Source: Ilyonectria destructans
Lineage: Eukaryota; Ascomycota; Sordariomycetes; Hypocreales; Nectriaceae
Direction of reading: 5' to 3'
NCBI GenBank assembly: GCA_020740775.1
Contig: JAHEWK010000004.1
Coordinates: 3,286,001-3,350,000 of the forward strand
DNA: 64,000 nucleotides
The translations under genes and the position numbers were made by a program. This document shows positions 23,202 to 35,746 of this stretch, one piece after another. The notes under the pieces were generated by a model. That model was not told where the DNA came from. It saw only the letters and a program-made list of their open reading frames with translations, and made no database searches. Within the stretch, counting starts at the first letter, position 1; each line of letters begins with the position of its first letter.

Positions 23202-24426
23202 ATGGTGGTACTCCACGAGTATGAACGATACTACATCGCCCATGACGTCCTCATGGTCCTGACCTTCGTTCCCTGCCTCGTCATCTTCTTATGCACGCTC
23301 TGCCTCGCTCGCCGTCGCAAGGATCCCGCTCGATCGGCCTTCACATATCTCAAAGTAGCATTCGCCTTCTTAACCCTGTGAGTCTTGGTCCCACCATGTT
23401 GTCCCGCGGAGCAGAGCATCACACCACGATGTACTACATCTCAAACATGAACCCGTTCTCGCGCTAACCATATATTACAGCCTCATTTTCCTAGACTTCT
23501 GTAGCTATGCGCTCGCCCTCGCTTCCGCCCTCGTCCACTATGACGTGAGTGACGAAGCCTCCTCCAACATCTTGAGAGGCGCCGCCCACGCCCAATACAA
23601 TACATTCACCGTTGCCCAAATCTTCGGGGCCATCGCCGATGTCCTTACCTTTCTAATGCTCCTCCGTCTCGGCACTGGTATCCTTTTTATCCAGACGGGC
23701 AAGCCAGGAAAGCTCGACAAGATTTTCAAGTTTGCCTCGTATAGCATTGCCTCGGTGCTTGCCATCATTGCCATCGTCCAGTTTGGCCTTCGCATTCACT
23801 TCTATAATAACGTCTTCGCCAAGAACCAATCGTCAACGAAGTCGGAAACCAACACTCTCAATAAGCAATTTAACTCCTCTCGTCAACTTGACTTCTCTTT
23901 CCGTGTCCTGGTATTTGTCTTAGCTCTTGCCATCGTCGCGCAATCTGTCATAGTCAAGATAAAGACGAGGTCTGAACTGCAAGTGTCCTCGGTGGGTTTG
24001 CCTAACGCATCCTATGCCCCAAGATAACGCTAACCTTCCAACTAGGCCGCTAATATCCTGGTTGCATGTGCAGGGCTATGGCTCCTGAGGACAGTGTATG
24101 GAGTGGCCTCCAGGGCGACAGCATTGAATCTAAGCGATATCCGATACGACCCATTCTACAAGAGTTACTATAGCATTCTCGACGTTATCTTCAGTATCTG
24201 GCCCTTATTTATTCTACTTTGTCTTGTATTTAGGCTTGGCTCTAAGAAGAAGAACGGACTCTGGTCTACCGAGCAGCCGTTCATGATGGATAGCCAGAGC
24301 GGCGACGCGATGACGCCATGGGGCTACAGTTACGATTCCCAAACCATGGCCCCGCCCGTGGCTCATCAGCAACAGCAGCCGCCTCCGGTGGTGCAAGCCC
24401 CTCCGCTGTACTACGAAAAGGCATAA
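23202..24426 (+). CDS. Multi-pass (probably 7-TM) membrane protein, function unknown
   Basis: Three exons, 23202-23377, 23481-23991, 24046-24426; 355 aa. The ATG at 23202 is the first in-frame ATG; the frame is open upstream but without a start. About seven hydrophobic segments are visible: one near residues 14-35, two or three between 50 and 125, then a loop with several Asn/Ser (NQSSTKSE), and more around 190-290. The cytosolic-looking C-terminus is Gln/Pro-rich (HQQQQPPPVV, ending PPLYYEKA). The layout resembles fungal orphan 7-TM proteins, including GPCR-like ones, but I recognise no family motif, so no ligand or role is assigned. Confidence 0.8.
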
Positions 24427-24880
24427 GAACTGATGGATTTACGGAGAAAAGATGATTAGAGTTGATAATGGCTGGTCTGTTTCGAAAGTTTAGGAAAGAT
24501 AGGACAGTTGTACACGCAGTATGACTACCTATATTGAACCTTGGCTTGTGCCTCATTGAAGCTGATCTGATTGATGATAACATATCTGTACATGAAATAA
24601 TTCTGGAATATTTGAAGTATTGCTAGAGGCAGGGCTATCCTTAGCATCAACGACCAACAACGAAGGTGAAAACAACAAGGTCAATTAAAATGGCATCCTG
24701 GATGCCTGGTCTACATACACCAAATCAATCCTCACAAAATTGGGTTTAAATATGCCTTTGTTATCTCGGTGAAAAAGGAGAAATTGTCTCATTTAGCGGC
24801 CCACAAAGTCTACGCTGTGCGAGCATGCTATGGATCTTAGCCCAGCCTCATAGAGCTGAACTGATTGTTCCAGTGGATGC
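24427..24880. other. Intergenic between convergent genes
   Basis: About 450 bp, AT-rich; nothing recognised. Confidence 0.4.
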
Positions 24881-25489
24881 TCAGTTCATGCCAACAACAA
24901 CGAGACCAGCCATCGCAGCGGCAGCAATAGCCATGCCAGTCTGATGCGGTGCAGCATTGCCAGAGTTGGTTTCAGACGCGCTGTCGCTCGAATCGTCATT
25001 GCTCGAGTCATCGTCGCTGCTGGAAGAACTGCCCGTCTCACTGGCCCACGTCAGCTTGTCACAAACAGTGACCGCCTCGGGAATATTGGCGTCGAGTTGG
25101 CTTTTGATCTCGGGGACGTCGGTGCAAGCGTCGAGCAGGCTTGAAATATCTTCCGTATGTGAAGAGTACCAGGTCACAAGTTCGGACACCCACGAGGAGT
25201 ACTCATCGGCCATCGAACCAGTGACTGCCGGGATCTGGCAGGGGTCCGTGACGGTCGAGAATTGGGTCTGTTCGGCGATGAAGTCGAAGAGGGAGGAATC
25301 GGCGGTGGGGATGTCGGTAAGACTGGGGAGCAGTTTAACGGCCACAGAAGAGCACTCCTCGATGTCGCGCTCGTCAACGTCGTTCGGGGCTGGGCGACGC
25401 TCGAAGAGAGTAGGAGCAGCGGCTTGGTCGGCAGCGACAACAGACGCGACCGCGACGCCACTGAGGAGAATGATCTGCTGTGTTCGCAT
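24881..25489 (-). CDS. Small secreted, probably GPI-anchored protein
   Basis: 202 aa, single exon. The start at 25489 (MRTQQIILLSGVAVASVVAA) gives a clean signal peptide of about 20 residues; an in-frame ATG at 25555 would bury it. The body (residues about 40-145) contains four cysteines (CSS, DPC, DAC, VCD) and many acidic residues, like the small cysteine-containing domain found in many predicted cell-surface proteins of plant-associated fungi. A Ser/Asp run (about 150-175) is followed by small residues and a hydrophobic C-terminus (GMAIAAAAMAGLVVVG), the pattern of a GPI-attachment signal. Expected at the cell wall or outer plasma membrane; function unknown. Confidence 0.82.
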   Translation of the reverse strand: MRTQQIILLSGVAVASVVAADQAAAPTLFERRPAPNDVDERDIEECSSVAVKLLPSLTDIPTADSSLFDFIAEQTQFSTVTDPCQIPAVTGSMADEYSSWVSELVTWYSSHTEDISSLLDACTDVPEIKSQLDANIPEAVTVCDKLTWASETGSSSSSDDDSSNDDSSDSASETNSGNAAPHQTGMAIAAAAMAGLVVVGMN

Positions 25490-27619
25490 TTTAACGTAGC
25501 TGTCAATATAGTCAATTAGCAACAAGGTCACAAAGAGACAGGATTTGATGAACAAACCTGATTGATGAAGGTTAGACTGGGTATTGAATTTGGAGGCAAG
25601 GAGGTTTCAAGAAGGTTGGAGTTCCAGAGTTTGGCAAGACACCCGGAGGGTTCTCACTTATGCTTATCTACCGCACAGGCCTAAACACAAAAGGTCCGAA
25701 GCGAATTGAGGGATCAGGGCTAGTGGAGGCTGCGAAGTGGGACAACCGCCTTATCCCCCAGTCTGCCGTGGAGTCGTCGTGGAGATCATTACACAGCCCG
25801 GTCGGAGCCATCGTTTGCCAAGGGCCCGGTGAGCTTGGCCTACATCATGAGTACTTTCTCGTGATGCGACTAGTGTTATGAAAGCCAGACAATGCAAAAA
25901 GAATCCGGTTTTTGACAGTGATTAAAATATTTTTTATCTCGTTTGAGGCCCTGTATCAGTACATGAGTATTGGTAAGCACCTGTGCACTTCTGGTCAGTT
26001 TCATCATGAGATCGGGTAATCCATTGTGCGGTTTTCAGCTAGCAACTCGCCGTCCATTGTGGAGTCAGAGCTGAGCCGTTTCATCATCATTCCGTTAGCT
26101 CGAATCCTACTGCCCTTAAGCTCCTTGTCATTCGCTCAGCTCCCCACTTAGCTTTGCGATTAGCCAAGACTGGAACTGTTAATTACGCACTCGTGTAGAT
26201 GCATAGGGGCAATCTTGAGGCTCCGATGACGTCAATGCATTGGTGGATCTTGTGGCTTAAGCATGATGGATTTTCCTTTCCTTCCTCAGAGCTTGGCGCC
26301 GTTGTTGCTATCAAGACCTCGGATGTTGTGCTGACTCTGCTTTCGTAATGAAGAGGATGTCCGTCATAAAACAAAGGAAAAATGCCTAAAGAGTCCAAAT
26401 AAGGGGAAGATCAGGGGCGAATAACCTGCTGAGTAGGCAGTGCATGGTGTCGAATGCTAGCTGAGGGTCTTGGCGAGTTCGCCGCTGTACGGGTGGGTCT
26501 GGGGCTTGGGCGTCATGAGGAAAGATGGGAAGCTCTTCGAGATCACGTCACGGATAGTTGCTGCCTCCACTCCCAGAGTGGTCTTAGAATTTGCGGTGCT
26601 GCTAAGTTATACAATGGATGTGTATTTAATCTAGGTTATAACTTGAGACAGTACATGCCATCCGAGTGCACACTTTGGAGCTGCAGACAACCTCCCGGTA
26701 CATCTATATCCAGCACATCACATATCCATTGCTGTATATCTAGTCCATATAAGCTTACCAAAGAATCGCAATATCTCCCACATACTGTTACACTGAAGCC
26801 GCTTTCCCTTTCTCCACTCGTACTAGTGTAGAGCAGCCTCGAGTACACAAATAGCACAACATGCGATAAGTTTCCGCCATTCTTGTGCATCCCCCCTCAC
26901 ATTCAATACAGATGCATCTAGGGCAAGGCGCACTTACAGGTATAGCCACATAGATCGTCTTGGAGTTAGGAATAGACATCTTTGTACCGTTTGTTCGTGT
27001 TTGTTAAGTCTGAGAGTTTGACAAGAGGTTCGTATGGTATAGTAAATTGGAGAAAGAAAAGACAAGGAATTTGGCGATGGGCACCGACTCCATATAGGCT
27101 GCGTGTGCGTGAATTAATATTACAATTACTGGATGACATTTCATGTGCGTTAAGTAACCGCGTCTCAGGTTATGATTATTTGCCCTATATTTACTCCCAT
27201 TTTGCCGTGCATCACAACGGCAAGACGCAGAAACTAATGACCCTTGAATCGATAGCATTTTATTGACTCAGGTTTAGAATATTAGAAACTAACGATAAAA
27301 AACCCGGAGCGGATGTCTCCCTACCGGGGTGATATTTGAGGTGGCGGTGATGTCGACGAACTGAATGGTGTGCGTGATGCTGTTGAATCTCCCAGACCGA
27401 TGAGCAAACGGAATATCAGCAAAAAAGAGGCAGCCTAGATTGTTTAATTTGAAGGTAGATGATGGGCACATGGAAACCACTTTCTATTCTAATGACGCGT
27501 TCTATATCTATATCTCGTGTTGTCTAATCCCATCTCAAAGGCTAACCCTAACTCCATCACTGTCGTACTTGACACCCTTTATCAATCCACATTATTAGGT
27601 GCGATAGTAACGTTAGATT
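25490..27619. other. 2.1-kb gene-poor stretch
   Basis: Several short open frames exist, but none has recognisable protein features, splice structure or codon pattern that I would support as a gene. Confidence 0.4.
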
Positions 27620-29494
27620 TTAATTAGACCGGGGAAGGGCATTCTTGATCCTCTCGGCCAGTTCCGGATCGACACGCGCAAACATGGCTTCATAGCAAAG
27701 ATTAGCATGATAGGTCTGATTAGGAGAAAGATAAGCGTACCGAGTGCATCCTTGTGCGTGATGGGATCGGCAGACCCGAGATGCCCGGCGACGTTGTTAA
27801 CCAGATGCTCCTGTTGGCCTTCCTGCTTGGCCAGTAGGTTCCAGAAGGCTCGCGGCTGTGCAAAATCATCGTCTGTCAACTCAGAGGTGTAGCTGTTAAT
27901 GGCGCCTGCAACCCATTGTTGATGACCGCCTGCCGCGTTGCCGTTTGCTCCAACAGTTCCCTGGAATTTAATAGGCTTGAGCGAAGATCGCACGTAATTG
28001 GGATCGGCGCCGTAGTTTTCCGTAGCATTCATGAATCCATCGCGCTGATACGGGTTGTAGACCGGGCAGACGGGGCGGTTGCAGGGGAGATGCTGGTAGT
28101 TGACACCGAGGCGATACCGGGCTGCGTCGGGATAGGCAAACATGCGAGCTTGAAGGACTTTCGCTTCAATTAGGGACAGGGAATTGGAAAGAGGAGGGGA
28201 TTCAGATTCATACCTGGGTCGGCAGAGGGCGCAATACCGGGTACCATTGTCGAGGGTGAAAAGGCAGCTTGTTCAATGTCGGCAAAGTAATTACCGGGCT
28301 AGTAGCGCTATTGTCAGCATGTGTTTCACTAAAAACTTAAACGAGGAGTCTCACGTTTCTTGACAGAGTGAGTTTGCCGAACGGCACTAAGGGAAATTCA
28401 CTATGAGGCCAAATCTTGGTCATGTCAAAGATGTTCCAGCGGAACGTCTCGGCTTGTTCCGGGGTCATGACCTGGAGGTAGGCGGTCCAAGTGGGGAAGT
28501 TTCCAGACTCGATGGCGTTCCAGAGGTCTGCAGTGTGGTTGTCTGGGTCTTGACCGGCAAGTCGAGTGGCCTCGGCGTCGGTGACAGTGTCGTTGCCCTG
28601 GTTCGACTTGAAGTGGATCTTGACGTACGAGAAAGACCCGTCCTTCTTGGTGAGCTTGTAGGTGTGGCCGCTGTATCCGTTCACATATCGGACCGACTTT
28701 GGGGTGCCGCGGTCGGAAAAGAGCATCATGAGGGCGTGAATGCCTTCTTGGTTGTTGTTGTGGAAGCTATCACCAGGTTAGCATCCGGGTTGACGATTTG
28801 GATGAGCGTAGCATACTCCCAGAACTATGAGAATTTGTTAGTAATTGCTATCTAGTATCCTGGGGTTAATCACATACCATAGTGCTGTCGGTCATGTTGG
28901 TGGCAGGATGCCTCTTGTGGGACCTGTTGAGGCTCGGAAACTTGATGGGGTCTCGGACAAAAAAGACAGGCTAGTTTGGGTCAGCAACTGAATGGGCGAA
29001 AATTGGGAACCCGACAGCACATACAATATCGTTAAAGACAAAGTCCTGATTGCCCTCTTGGGTGAAGAGCTTCAGCGCCCAACCTCGCACATCGCGCAGA
29101 GTGTCAGCTGATCCACGACCAGGACCAACGGTGGACACTCTGATGAGAGCCTTGCTCTTGGTGCCGATACCATTCAAGAATTGAGCGTCAGTCAAGTGCG
29201 AGATGTCGTGGGTCAATTCGAACTCGCCCCAAGCACCGACTGCGTGGGCGTGGACGACGCGCTCAGGTATTCTCTCTCGGTTGAAGTGTGCAAGTGTCTC
29301 GATCAGTTGGGTGTCCTGAAGGAGCATCAGGCCCTTGACGGGACTCCCATCACTGAAGCGTTGGGCAGTGGTTGGGTCCGCATACGGGCATCCTATATGA
29401 GATTAGATTAGAGATGGAAATTGGTGCGCACGGTAAATTTGAACTGACCTTCAGCGAGAGTGTACGTCGGGGTTGTGCTGTTAGTACGAGCCAT
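27620..29494 (-). CDS. Monofunctional haem catalase
   Basis: Eight exons, 29494-29449, 29392-29025, 28970-28878, 28824-28817, 28766-28355, 28298-28214, 28163-27741, 27687-27620; 500 aa, the size of small-subunit catalases. It decomposes hydrogen peroxide. The distal histidine is His63 in RIPERVVHA; the haem-ligand tyrosine is Tyr348 in the R-x-F-x-Y-x-D signature (RMFAYPD). The conserved FFVRDP and WDFHNNN-type segments are present. Exon 4 is only 8 nt (TTCTGGGA), yet it is needed to give FWDFH across two introns. There is no N-terminal signal and no SKL-type peroxisomal end (ends RSN), so a cytosolic location is likely. Isolated gene; nothing nearby shares a pathway. Confidence 0.95.
28817..28824 (-). 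other. 8-nt microexon of the catalase gene
   Basis: It lies between intron 28825-28877 (GTATGT...CATAG, branch ACTAAC) and intron 28767-28816 (GTATGC...GATAG, branch CTAAC). Skipping it loses FW and shifts the frame; including it restores the conserved MFWDFH sequence. Confidence 0.85.
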
Positions 29495-31763
29495 GACTGT
29501 GATTGTGGGTTGTGAAATTAGGTAGATGGTTGGGGTTGGGTTATTAGACAAGATGTTAGATGTGATGAGTGTAAATTAATTCAATATGTTCATTATTTCC
29601 TATTATCTTTATATTTGAGGATTGTTTGATCGATTATAACTATCTCGGGAGACGGCCGGCAGGATGGCATCCACATCGGCGCCACCGGCATATCGGGAAT
29701 GCCGGCAGCGTCGAAGCTTTTGGGAGACAGACGGTCGTACAGCATTGACGGGTCTGTCTTGCCGATGCACCATCATCCCTCATTGCAATTCCCTTAGCAG
29801 AATGTATCAATAATAGATTGTACGTCATTTTCATGGCCGTCAATTTGGAAAACGAGCGTGGCCAAGGCGGAAAGTCGGCTTCTGGGCCTGTCGCGGAAAG
29901 CTCGGCGTCTCGGCGAGTTGTAGAAGCGCCGCTGACGCCATTTGAGCGCTGCGAATGCCGTCTTCCGCGATGACGCTGCGGCCAGTGCAGCGCATCTTTG
30001 CACGAATAGCATTGCACGGATTATAGCGCATCAATGTCGGATTTTGACTTACACGGCTCGTGCATGAGAATGATATTGTTCGACGAGTCGTGGAAATCAC
30101 GGTCAACACTGAATCACGCTCACTCGTCTGCGAATGGTTTTCCGTGTGAAACCACGTGTACCCACAATTTGCAATGGAACTCACCACAATGCCAAATAAT
30201 TGATTCTTTATTGAGGCGATGTCCTACAATAATTTCTTTCTGTAGGTCTTTTGAACTCTCGTTCTTCTGTCGTCCCGCTATGATCCGACCCATCGTACCA
30301 GCCACAGGAGGTGCGAAGTTGGTGTAATGGGCACTAACATGCGCTAGCAGTTCTGCGAGAAGAGCCCATACAGAATGTTCCTCTCCGTTATTCTCCTCAT
30401 TTATCTTCACTCCAGCCGTTGTTTACGAATTTGTGAAGATTAGACATATTTAAAACTCTAATTATGTCATTAATTCCAACGATCCGGGGCCATCCGGGGC
30501 AAGGTTCATAGCGATGGAGACTGGGCCGGCTAGGGCACTGACAACACAGTCTATAGTATGAGCCCGAACGCCCTCTGCATTCCTCATCCGTGTTGAATAG
30601 CGACGACGATAATCATTGAAACAATAGAAAGGGGGCACTGCAAGTAATAGTGAGTTGGTGGAGGTGAGGCAGTTCGGGAATAACATCAAAGCAGATGCCG
30701 AGCTAGTTACAAGGGCGCTCCCAGCGGCGCAACTTCCCGATTCCAAGCTGTATACACGCTGTTTCCAACACAAACAAGCTTAGAAGAGACGGTTGTGATC
30801 GGAAGATGTCATGGGCTGTCTACAGGTCCAGTGCCTGTGCAATAAGGTCAGACCCTTACACCTCCCGAAACGCTTCAAGTGATTGGTTTAACTAGTACTT
30901 CGCCGCTGAACCTAGATGCACCTTCAATGTCTCAGTAAGTATGCGTCTTCCATCAATTTGACTGTGCTGATGGCGGCATATCAGCTCTGCTATTGTCTTA
31001 TAATTGCGGTGTAGCAAAACTACCCTTTTAGAAAATATTGCATTGTAAGATATAGACAATGGTGACTGGGAGAAATTGTCGACTTATTGCCATCTACTGA
31101 TGTTCTAAGGGGATTGAGGCTGTAGGTGAAGCGACAGAGGCCTTCAGGAGCCTTTAGTGGCCATTGAGGCAGTGGACTAAGGTCCGTTCTGGAGGACCTA
31201 GATCCCATTCGCTCGCAACAGGGCGACCTGGATATCGGCGCTCGTGGCTTACAGGAGACCCAGAAGCCGATCTCAAACGAACGCCTCAAACGCCTGGCGC
31301 TGACCCCAGACTTGTTGAAGATGGCACCCAAAAATTTGACACGTGAAAGGTAAAACAGGAGTGAGCTACAGTGAGTTTTCTGTTGCACGAGAGCTTAGTA
31401 TTTTAGGATCCATGCACATAGGTTCACTCGACACCCTCTTAGACCGACATAGCTACGAGAATGGGAAATTGAGACTATATATCAATATGGTGCGCGTTGG
31501 GCAGCGCAAGAAGGTCTGTAAATGGACATTCAAAGAATCTATGAGCATTTCTGCGAGAAACCCGTTTGTTGACATCAAGTTACCTTTGTTTTCTTGTTTT
31601 TTTCTCTCCATTTCATTTTAGACATATCCAGTATTGGGGGAGAGAAACATAGAATGATCAGGTGGCGGTCTGGTCATTAGGGCTGAACACATCTAGCATT
31701 GACACGCTGAATGGATAGAAAGCCTGAAAACCTTTAACTTCTACCCTCCGTCACCGTAGATAG
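29495..31763. other. 2.3-kb gene-poor stretch with possible decayed coding sequence
   Basis: No intact gene. Two patches look protein-like but are broken: minus strand about 29640-30190 and plus strand about 31100-31350. I could not assign either to a family. Confidence 0.35.
31100..31350 (+). pseudogene. Possible decayed coding fragment, family unknown
   Basis: Two plus-strand frames look translated (GIEAVGEATEAFRSL, then after a frame change a segment with SVLEDLDPIRSQQGDL and LALTPDLLKMAPKNL), interrupted by a stop and a frameshift. The residue composition is soluble and helical. No start, no intron logic and no family recognised. It may be leftover sequence of the NLR neighbourhood or chance. 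Confidence 0.25.
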
Positions 31764-34700
31764 TTATTTACACCCACTCAACCCCAGCACGTGGGCCTGT
31801 GATTCCTCTACCCTGCCCTGTGACTCTCGAGTTCCTATCTCCGTCAGGAACTCAACAACCTTCAATGCGCTCCTTGAAGTAGCAGCATCAAGAGCACTGC
31901 CGTAGATTCCAGTTGACAAACGGAGATTTACTTCAGCCCCATTATCAACTAGAAACTTAACAGTCTCTATATTTCCTTGAAAGGCAGCAGCAGCAAGAGC
32001 ACTACCATATCCCCCGCTTGATAGTAGGAGGTTTACTTCAGCCCTCTTACCAACTAGAAACTGAACAGTCTCTATATCCTCTTGAAAGGCAGCAGCAGCA
32101 AGAGCACTACCGTAGATTCCAGTTGACAAACGGAGATTAACTTCAGCCCCATTATCAACTAGAAACTTAACAGTCTCTATACTTCCTTCATAGGAGACAG
32201 CAGCAGCAGCAAGAGCACTACCGTAGATTCCAGTTGACAAACAGAGATTAACGTCAGCCCCATTATCAACTAGCAACTTAACAGTCTCTATACTTCCTCC
32301 ATAGGCAGCAGCAGCAGCAAGAGCACTACCGTAGATTCCAGTTGACAAACGGAGATTAGCTTCAGCCCCATTATCAACTAGAAACTTAACAGTCTCTATA
32401 CTTCCTTCATAGGAGACAGCAGCAGCAGCAAGGGCACTACCGTAGATTCCAGTTGACAAACGGAGATTAACTTCAGCCCCATTATTAACTAGAAACTTAA
32501 CAGTCTCTATGCTTCCTCCATGGGCAGCAGCAGCCGCAAGAGCACTACCATATCCCCCGCTTGATAGTAGGAGGTTTACTTCAGCCCCCTTACTAACTAG
32601 AAACTTAACAGTCTCTATATTTCCTTGCAAGGCAGCAGCAGCAAGAGCACTACCATAGTCTCCACTTGATAGTAGGAGATTAATTTGTATTCCTTGTTTC
32701 AAAAGGACCTCACATATTGGTTTGCATCTTGCTACAACAGCTAGTGTTAGCAGGTTGTGACCTTGACTGTTCACTTGCCAGACTGTTATTTCTGCGTCGT
32801 CCCACCAGTCTCGTAGTACCACATAAAATGAAAAGCGGCACATTGCGAAAAGAGTGACATCGGCTGGGAGTATATCTTCAATCTTCATATTCGCCATTAT
32901 GGATGACGAGGGCCGCTGCCATCGGGACGTCCGGAGGATTCGGCGGCACCAGTGACGGTATTGAGCACTGCTCTCCCCGGGAGAACCAAGGAACGTTTTC
33001 AAGAGACATTTCAAATCCAGGTCTGCCTCTTGTCTTTCTTTCACCATTTGTTCGTCATAGGTTCTGACATGGATTACCCAATGATGTAGTAGATACTGTT
33101 GCAGAGGGTGAGCCCGGTTAAACATGTCCTGCGGTTCCCCGTTGTGCGCACTACCTGAAGTCTCGGCCTCGCTTCCGTTGACTAGGCTTTCGTATGTATT
33201 AATCAGAAGTTTAAGACACACTTTAGCGGCGTTGCAATGAGCCTGCCAAAAGTCGAAGTGGTTTCCTTCAAAATATTCCCGAACAGAGAGATGGGAGAAC
33301 CTCCAGACCAATCTCTGGGAGTCGAGGACAAGCAGATTCTCGCACACATCTAAGAGCTCGGATTCTGTAAAATCGGCAGGTAAGTCGATAGTATCTAGGC
33401 AGGGATCGACTTGAACCGCGGCCAGAAGCTCAGAACTGCTAAGCGGTGTGCAGGCGCTCATTACCCACATGCAAGCGCGATCAAGAAATATCTTTGCATG
33501 CTGGTGTTCCGCATTTCGAGCATAAATCTCATCGTACGTTTTCTTGAGCCCAACTGGGAGTTTCCCAAGCCGGCTCTCGATATCTGCTTCAGTCCGCAGT
33601 TTAAGCACCTGGTTGATCTGCAATGATGCCCACTGGAACCTGCCTTTGCGTCAGCTACACTCTGGAAACCTCTCACGCAAGTGAAAACTTACATTCCATG
33701 GCTGCTCTCGAGGATGACATTGACGATTTTCTCCCGCAGTCGTGGGGATATCCGACGCTGTCGTCCGCCTTTATTGATTTCTTCAATCACGAATTTCTCG
33801 ATATCAGCCTGATTGTCTCGGGCTTGGATTTCGATGTTCGGCTGAGAAGTGCAGAGGTCTCGGGTTTCGGCGTCAGGCCGACCCGCGATGAAGATCTTGA
33901 GTGGTTTTTCGGCCTTCGACATTAGGCGTTCCATCGCGCTAACGAGATCCCAGCGCGATTCCTGCTCGCATTCGTCCAGGGCATCGAGTATGAGGGTAGT
34001 CTTGGAGTAGCCATTGATCGACTCTAGCAACTCATCTTCACATAAGCTGAAGGTCAGAACCGATCCCCTTTGCCTCGTTTCACGGCAGAGTTTCGCGAGT
34101 CGTGTCCGCATGTGTCCCGGTCTCCCCCGGGGAGCTGACAGTTGGCGAACGTAGCTTTGAAATATTGAAAGTGGCTGTCGACGTTCTTCTTCATTGCGGT
34201 TGCAGTAGAAGTAGGCAAAACCTTCTTGGTCGTGTGCCAAACCTTCAATACGGCCAACGACTCGAGAGGTGAGAAAAGTCTTGCCAGTACCAGCTAGCAA
34301 ATTTAGCCTCATAGAACCCAAAACCTAGAATTGCACTTACCAAAGCCCTGAAGCCACAGGATTGCCGATGAATCGTTGGACTCCCATTCACGGAATTTCA
34401 TGTGGCTAAGCAACCATTCACCTGTGCCATCGGTTCGAGCGGACTTGACCGTCTCATGATGCTTTCCATATGGCACGCGTGAGATCCATTCCAGAATTTC
34501 GATGTGGTCATTCTCGCCCATTCGTGTGAGAATTGATGCACTACAGATAAAGTCAGTATTATTTCTCATAGATATGTATGCTCAGTAGTACGTACACCTG
34601 GTCCTGGATAAACCTATGAAACTCTGCCGCCAGTTTGAGGAGTTCTTCAATGTTAGTACGACTGGAGAGCTTGCAGTATCTTCCACAGTCATCTGCCACT

Positions 34701-35746
34701 CGCAATAGCTGGTCTTCACCTTCCGAAAGCCCATCCATGCAGTGCTTCATGGGTTCAAGCTTGAATACAGCAGTTGCTCCTTTCGTCTTGCTCTCCTTGC
34801 ATTTTATAGCAAAGCTAAGAAAAAGTTGTGCTTTAGTATAAGCTTGCATGATGGATTCCTTCAGTCTGTCCAAAGGGTCATGGTGAGGGCGGAGGGCGAG
34901 TTCTGGAGCCATATATAATTGCTGGTACGTGTCGCATTGTACGAGGATCGAAGCAACCATGGCAAATCCAGTGACGAGTTGATCCCATAGCTCTTTGTGT
35001 GCGATCAAAATCTATAGACGTTAGCCAGTGCCTGAAATGAATAAGGATCCCATGAGTTCCATGTTGAGCGGACCCGATATTGTATCATCTGGGCCACAAG
35101 ACCCTTACCGTAATGAGAGACCGGATAACGGCCCATGGCGGAGCAGCATGAAGCGGATCAATACTGACAGCAACATCGCCAACAGAGGCAAATTTGCTCA
35201 AGACGGACACAGAATTGTCGATAATACGGCGTGCCGTGCTGTCGTGCTGCGGGACCTTTAAGGCTTCGGCTATTTTCTCCCGGATATTCGTCACCGAATC
35301 CTGTCTATCAGCAGAGTCGGACTCCGATTTACCAGCGAACGTCTCCACCCTCAGTCTGTCCGACTCTTCCAGCGATTGTAAAGCTTTGTTCCATAGGTCG
35401 TAATCATTCGCATGTGGCTTCGGTGGTTTCTGGTCGTCGCAGACTGCTTCCTCTTGACGTTGCGGCCGGACTTGGGCGGGTGGAACATCAGAAGTGTCAG
35501 CTTGGTTGGAGGACACCGGGGGGTTTTCTGGAGGGGCTGCGGGAGCAATCAAGAGCGTGGTTTGAGGCGGGACTTGCTCTTGCACTACAGTGCATCAGTT
35601 ATGCGACAGGATCACGACCTCACATGACGCTGAAGTATCGTACCGGTTGAGGGCTCAACGCCAGAACCTTGAGAGTCCTTGGACTGCAGAGCACCGTTCT
35701 CGTCACGGTTTTGGCGCCAAGGACAACAGCATAAAATCGAAGGCAT
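31764..35746 (-). CDS. NLR-like STAND protein: N-terminal domain, NACHT, ankyrin repeats
   Basis: Six exons, 35746-35644, 35584-35109, 35011-34596, 34540-34341, 34293-33693, 33639-31764; 1223 aa. The N-terminus (MPSILCCCPW) has three cysteines that could be lipidated. Residues about 65-330 resemble the NACHT_N helical domain of NWD-type fungal NLRs (NKALQSLEESDR, KELWDQLV). NACHT follows: Walker A GFAGTGKT at 397-404, Walker B LILDALDE at 499-506, then FQWASLQ and LPVGLKKTYDEIY of the winged-helix part. Residues about 890-1205 are ankyrin repeats, eight of them nearly identical. Such proteins bind ATP, oligomerise and trigger heterokaryon-incompatibility or immune-like death in fungi; the ligand is presumably read by the repeats. 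An in-frame ATG at 35803 is an alternative start. Confidence 0.92.
31890..32700 (-). repeat. Tandem ankyrin-encoding repeat array, 105/108/111-bp units
   Basis: Equivalent points fall at 31901, 32006, 32111, 32222, 32330, 32441, 32549 and 32654, giving spacings of 105, 105, 111, 108, 111, 108 and 105 bp. Unit length differences are whole codons (extra alanines, YEGS). Units at 32111-32441 are almost identical at DNA level; two sequence types occur (STGIYGSAL and SSGGYGSAL). Confidence 0.9.

Noticed and set aside
29640..30190. Overlapping minus-strand frames with Arg-rich translations
   Set aside because: Frames change repeatedly and no start or splice sites fit; cannot be supported as a gene.
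31890..32700. Regularly spaced direct repeats resembling a CRISPR array
   Set aside because: Repeats are contiguous 105-111-bp coding units translating to ankyrin repeats in a eukaryotic gene; there are no spacers.
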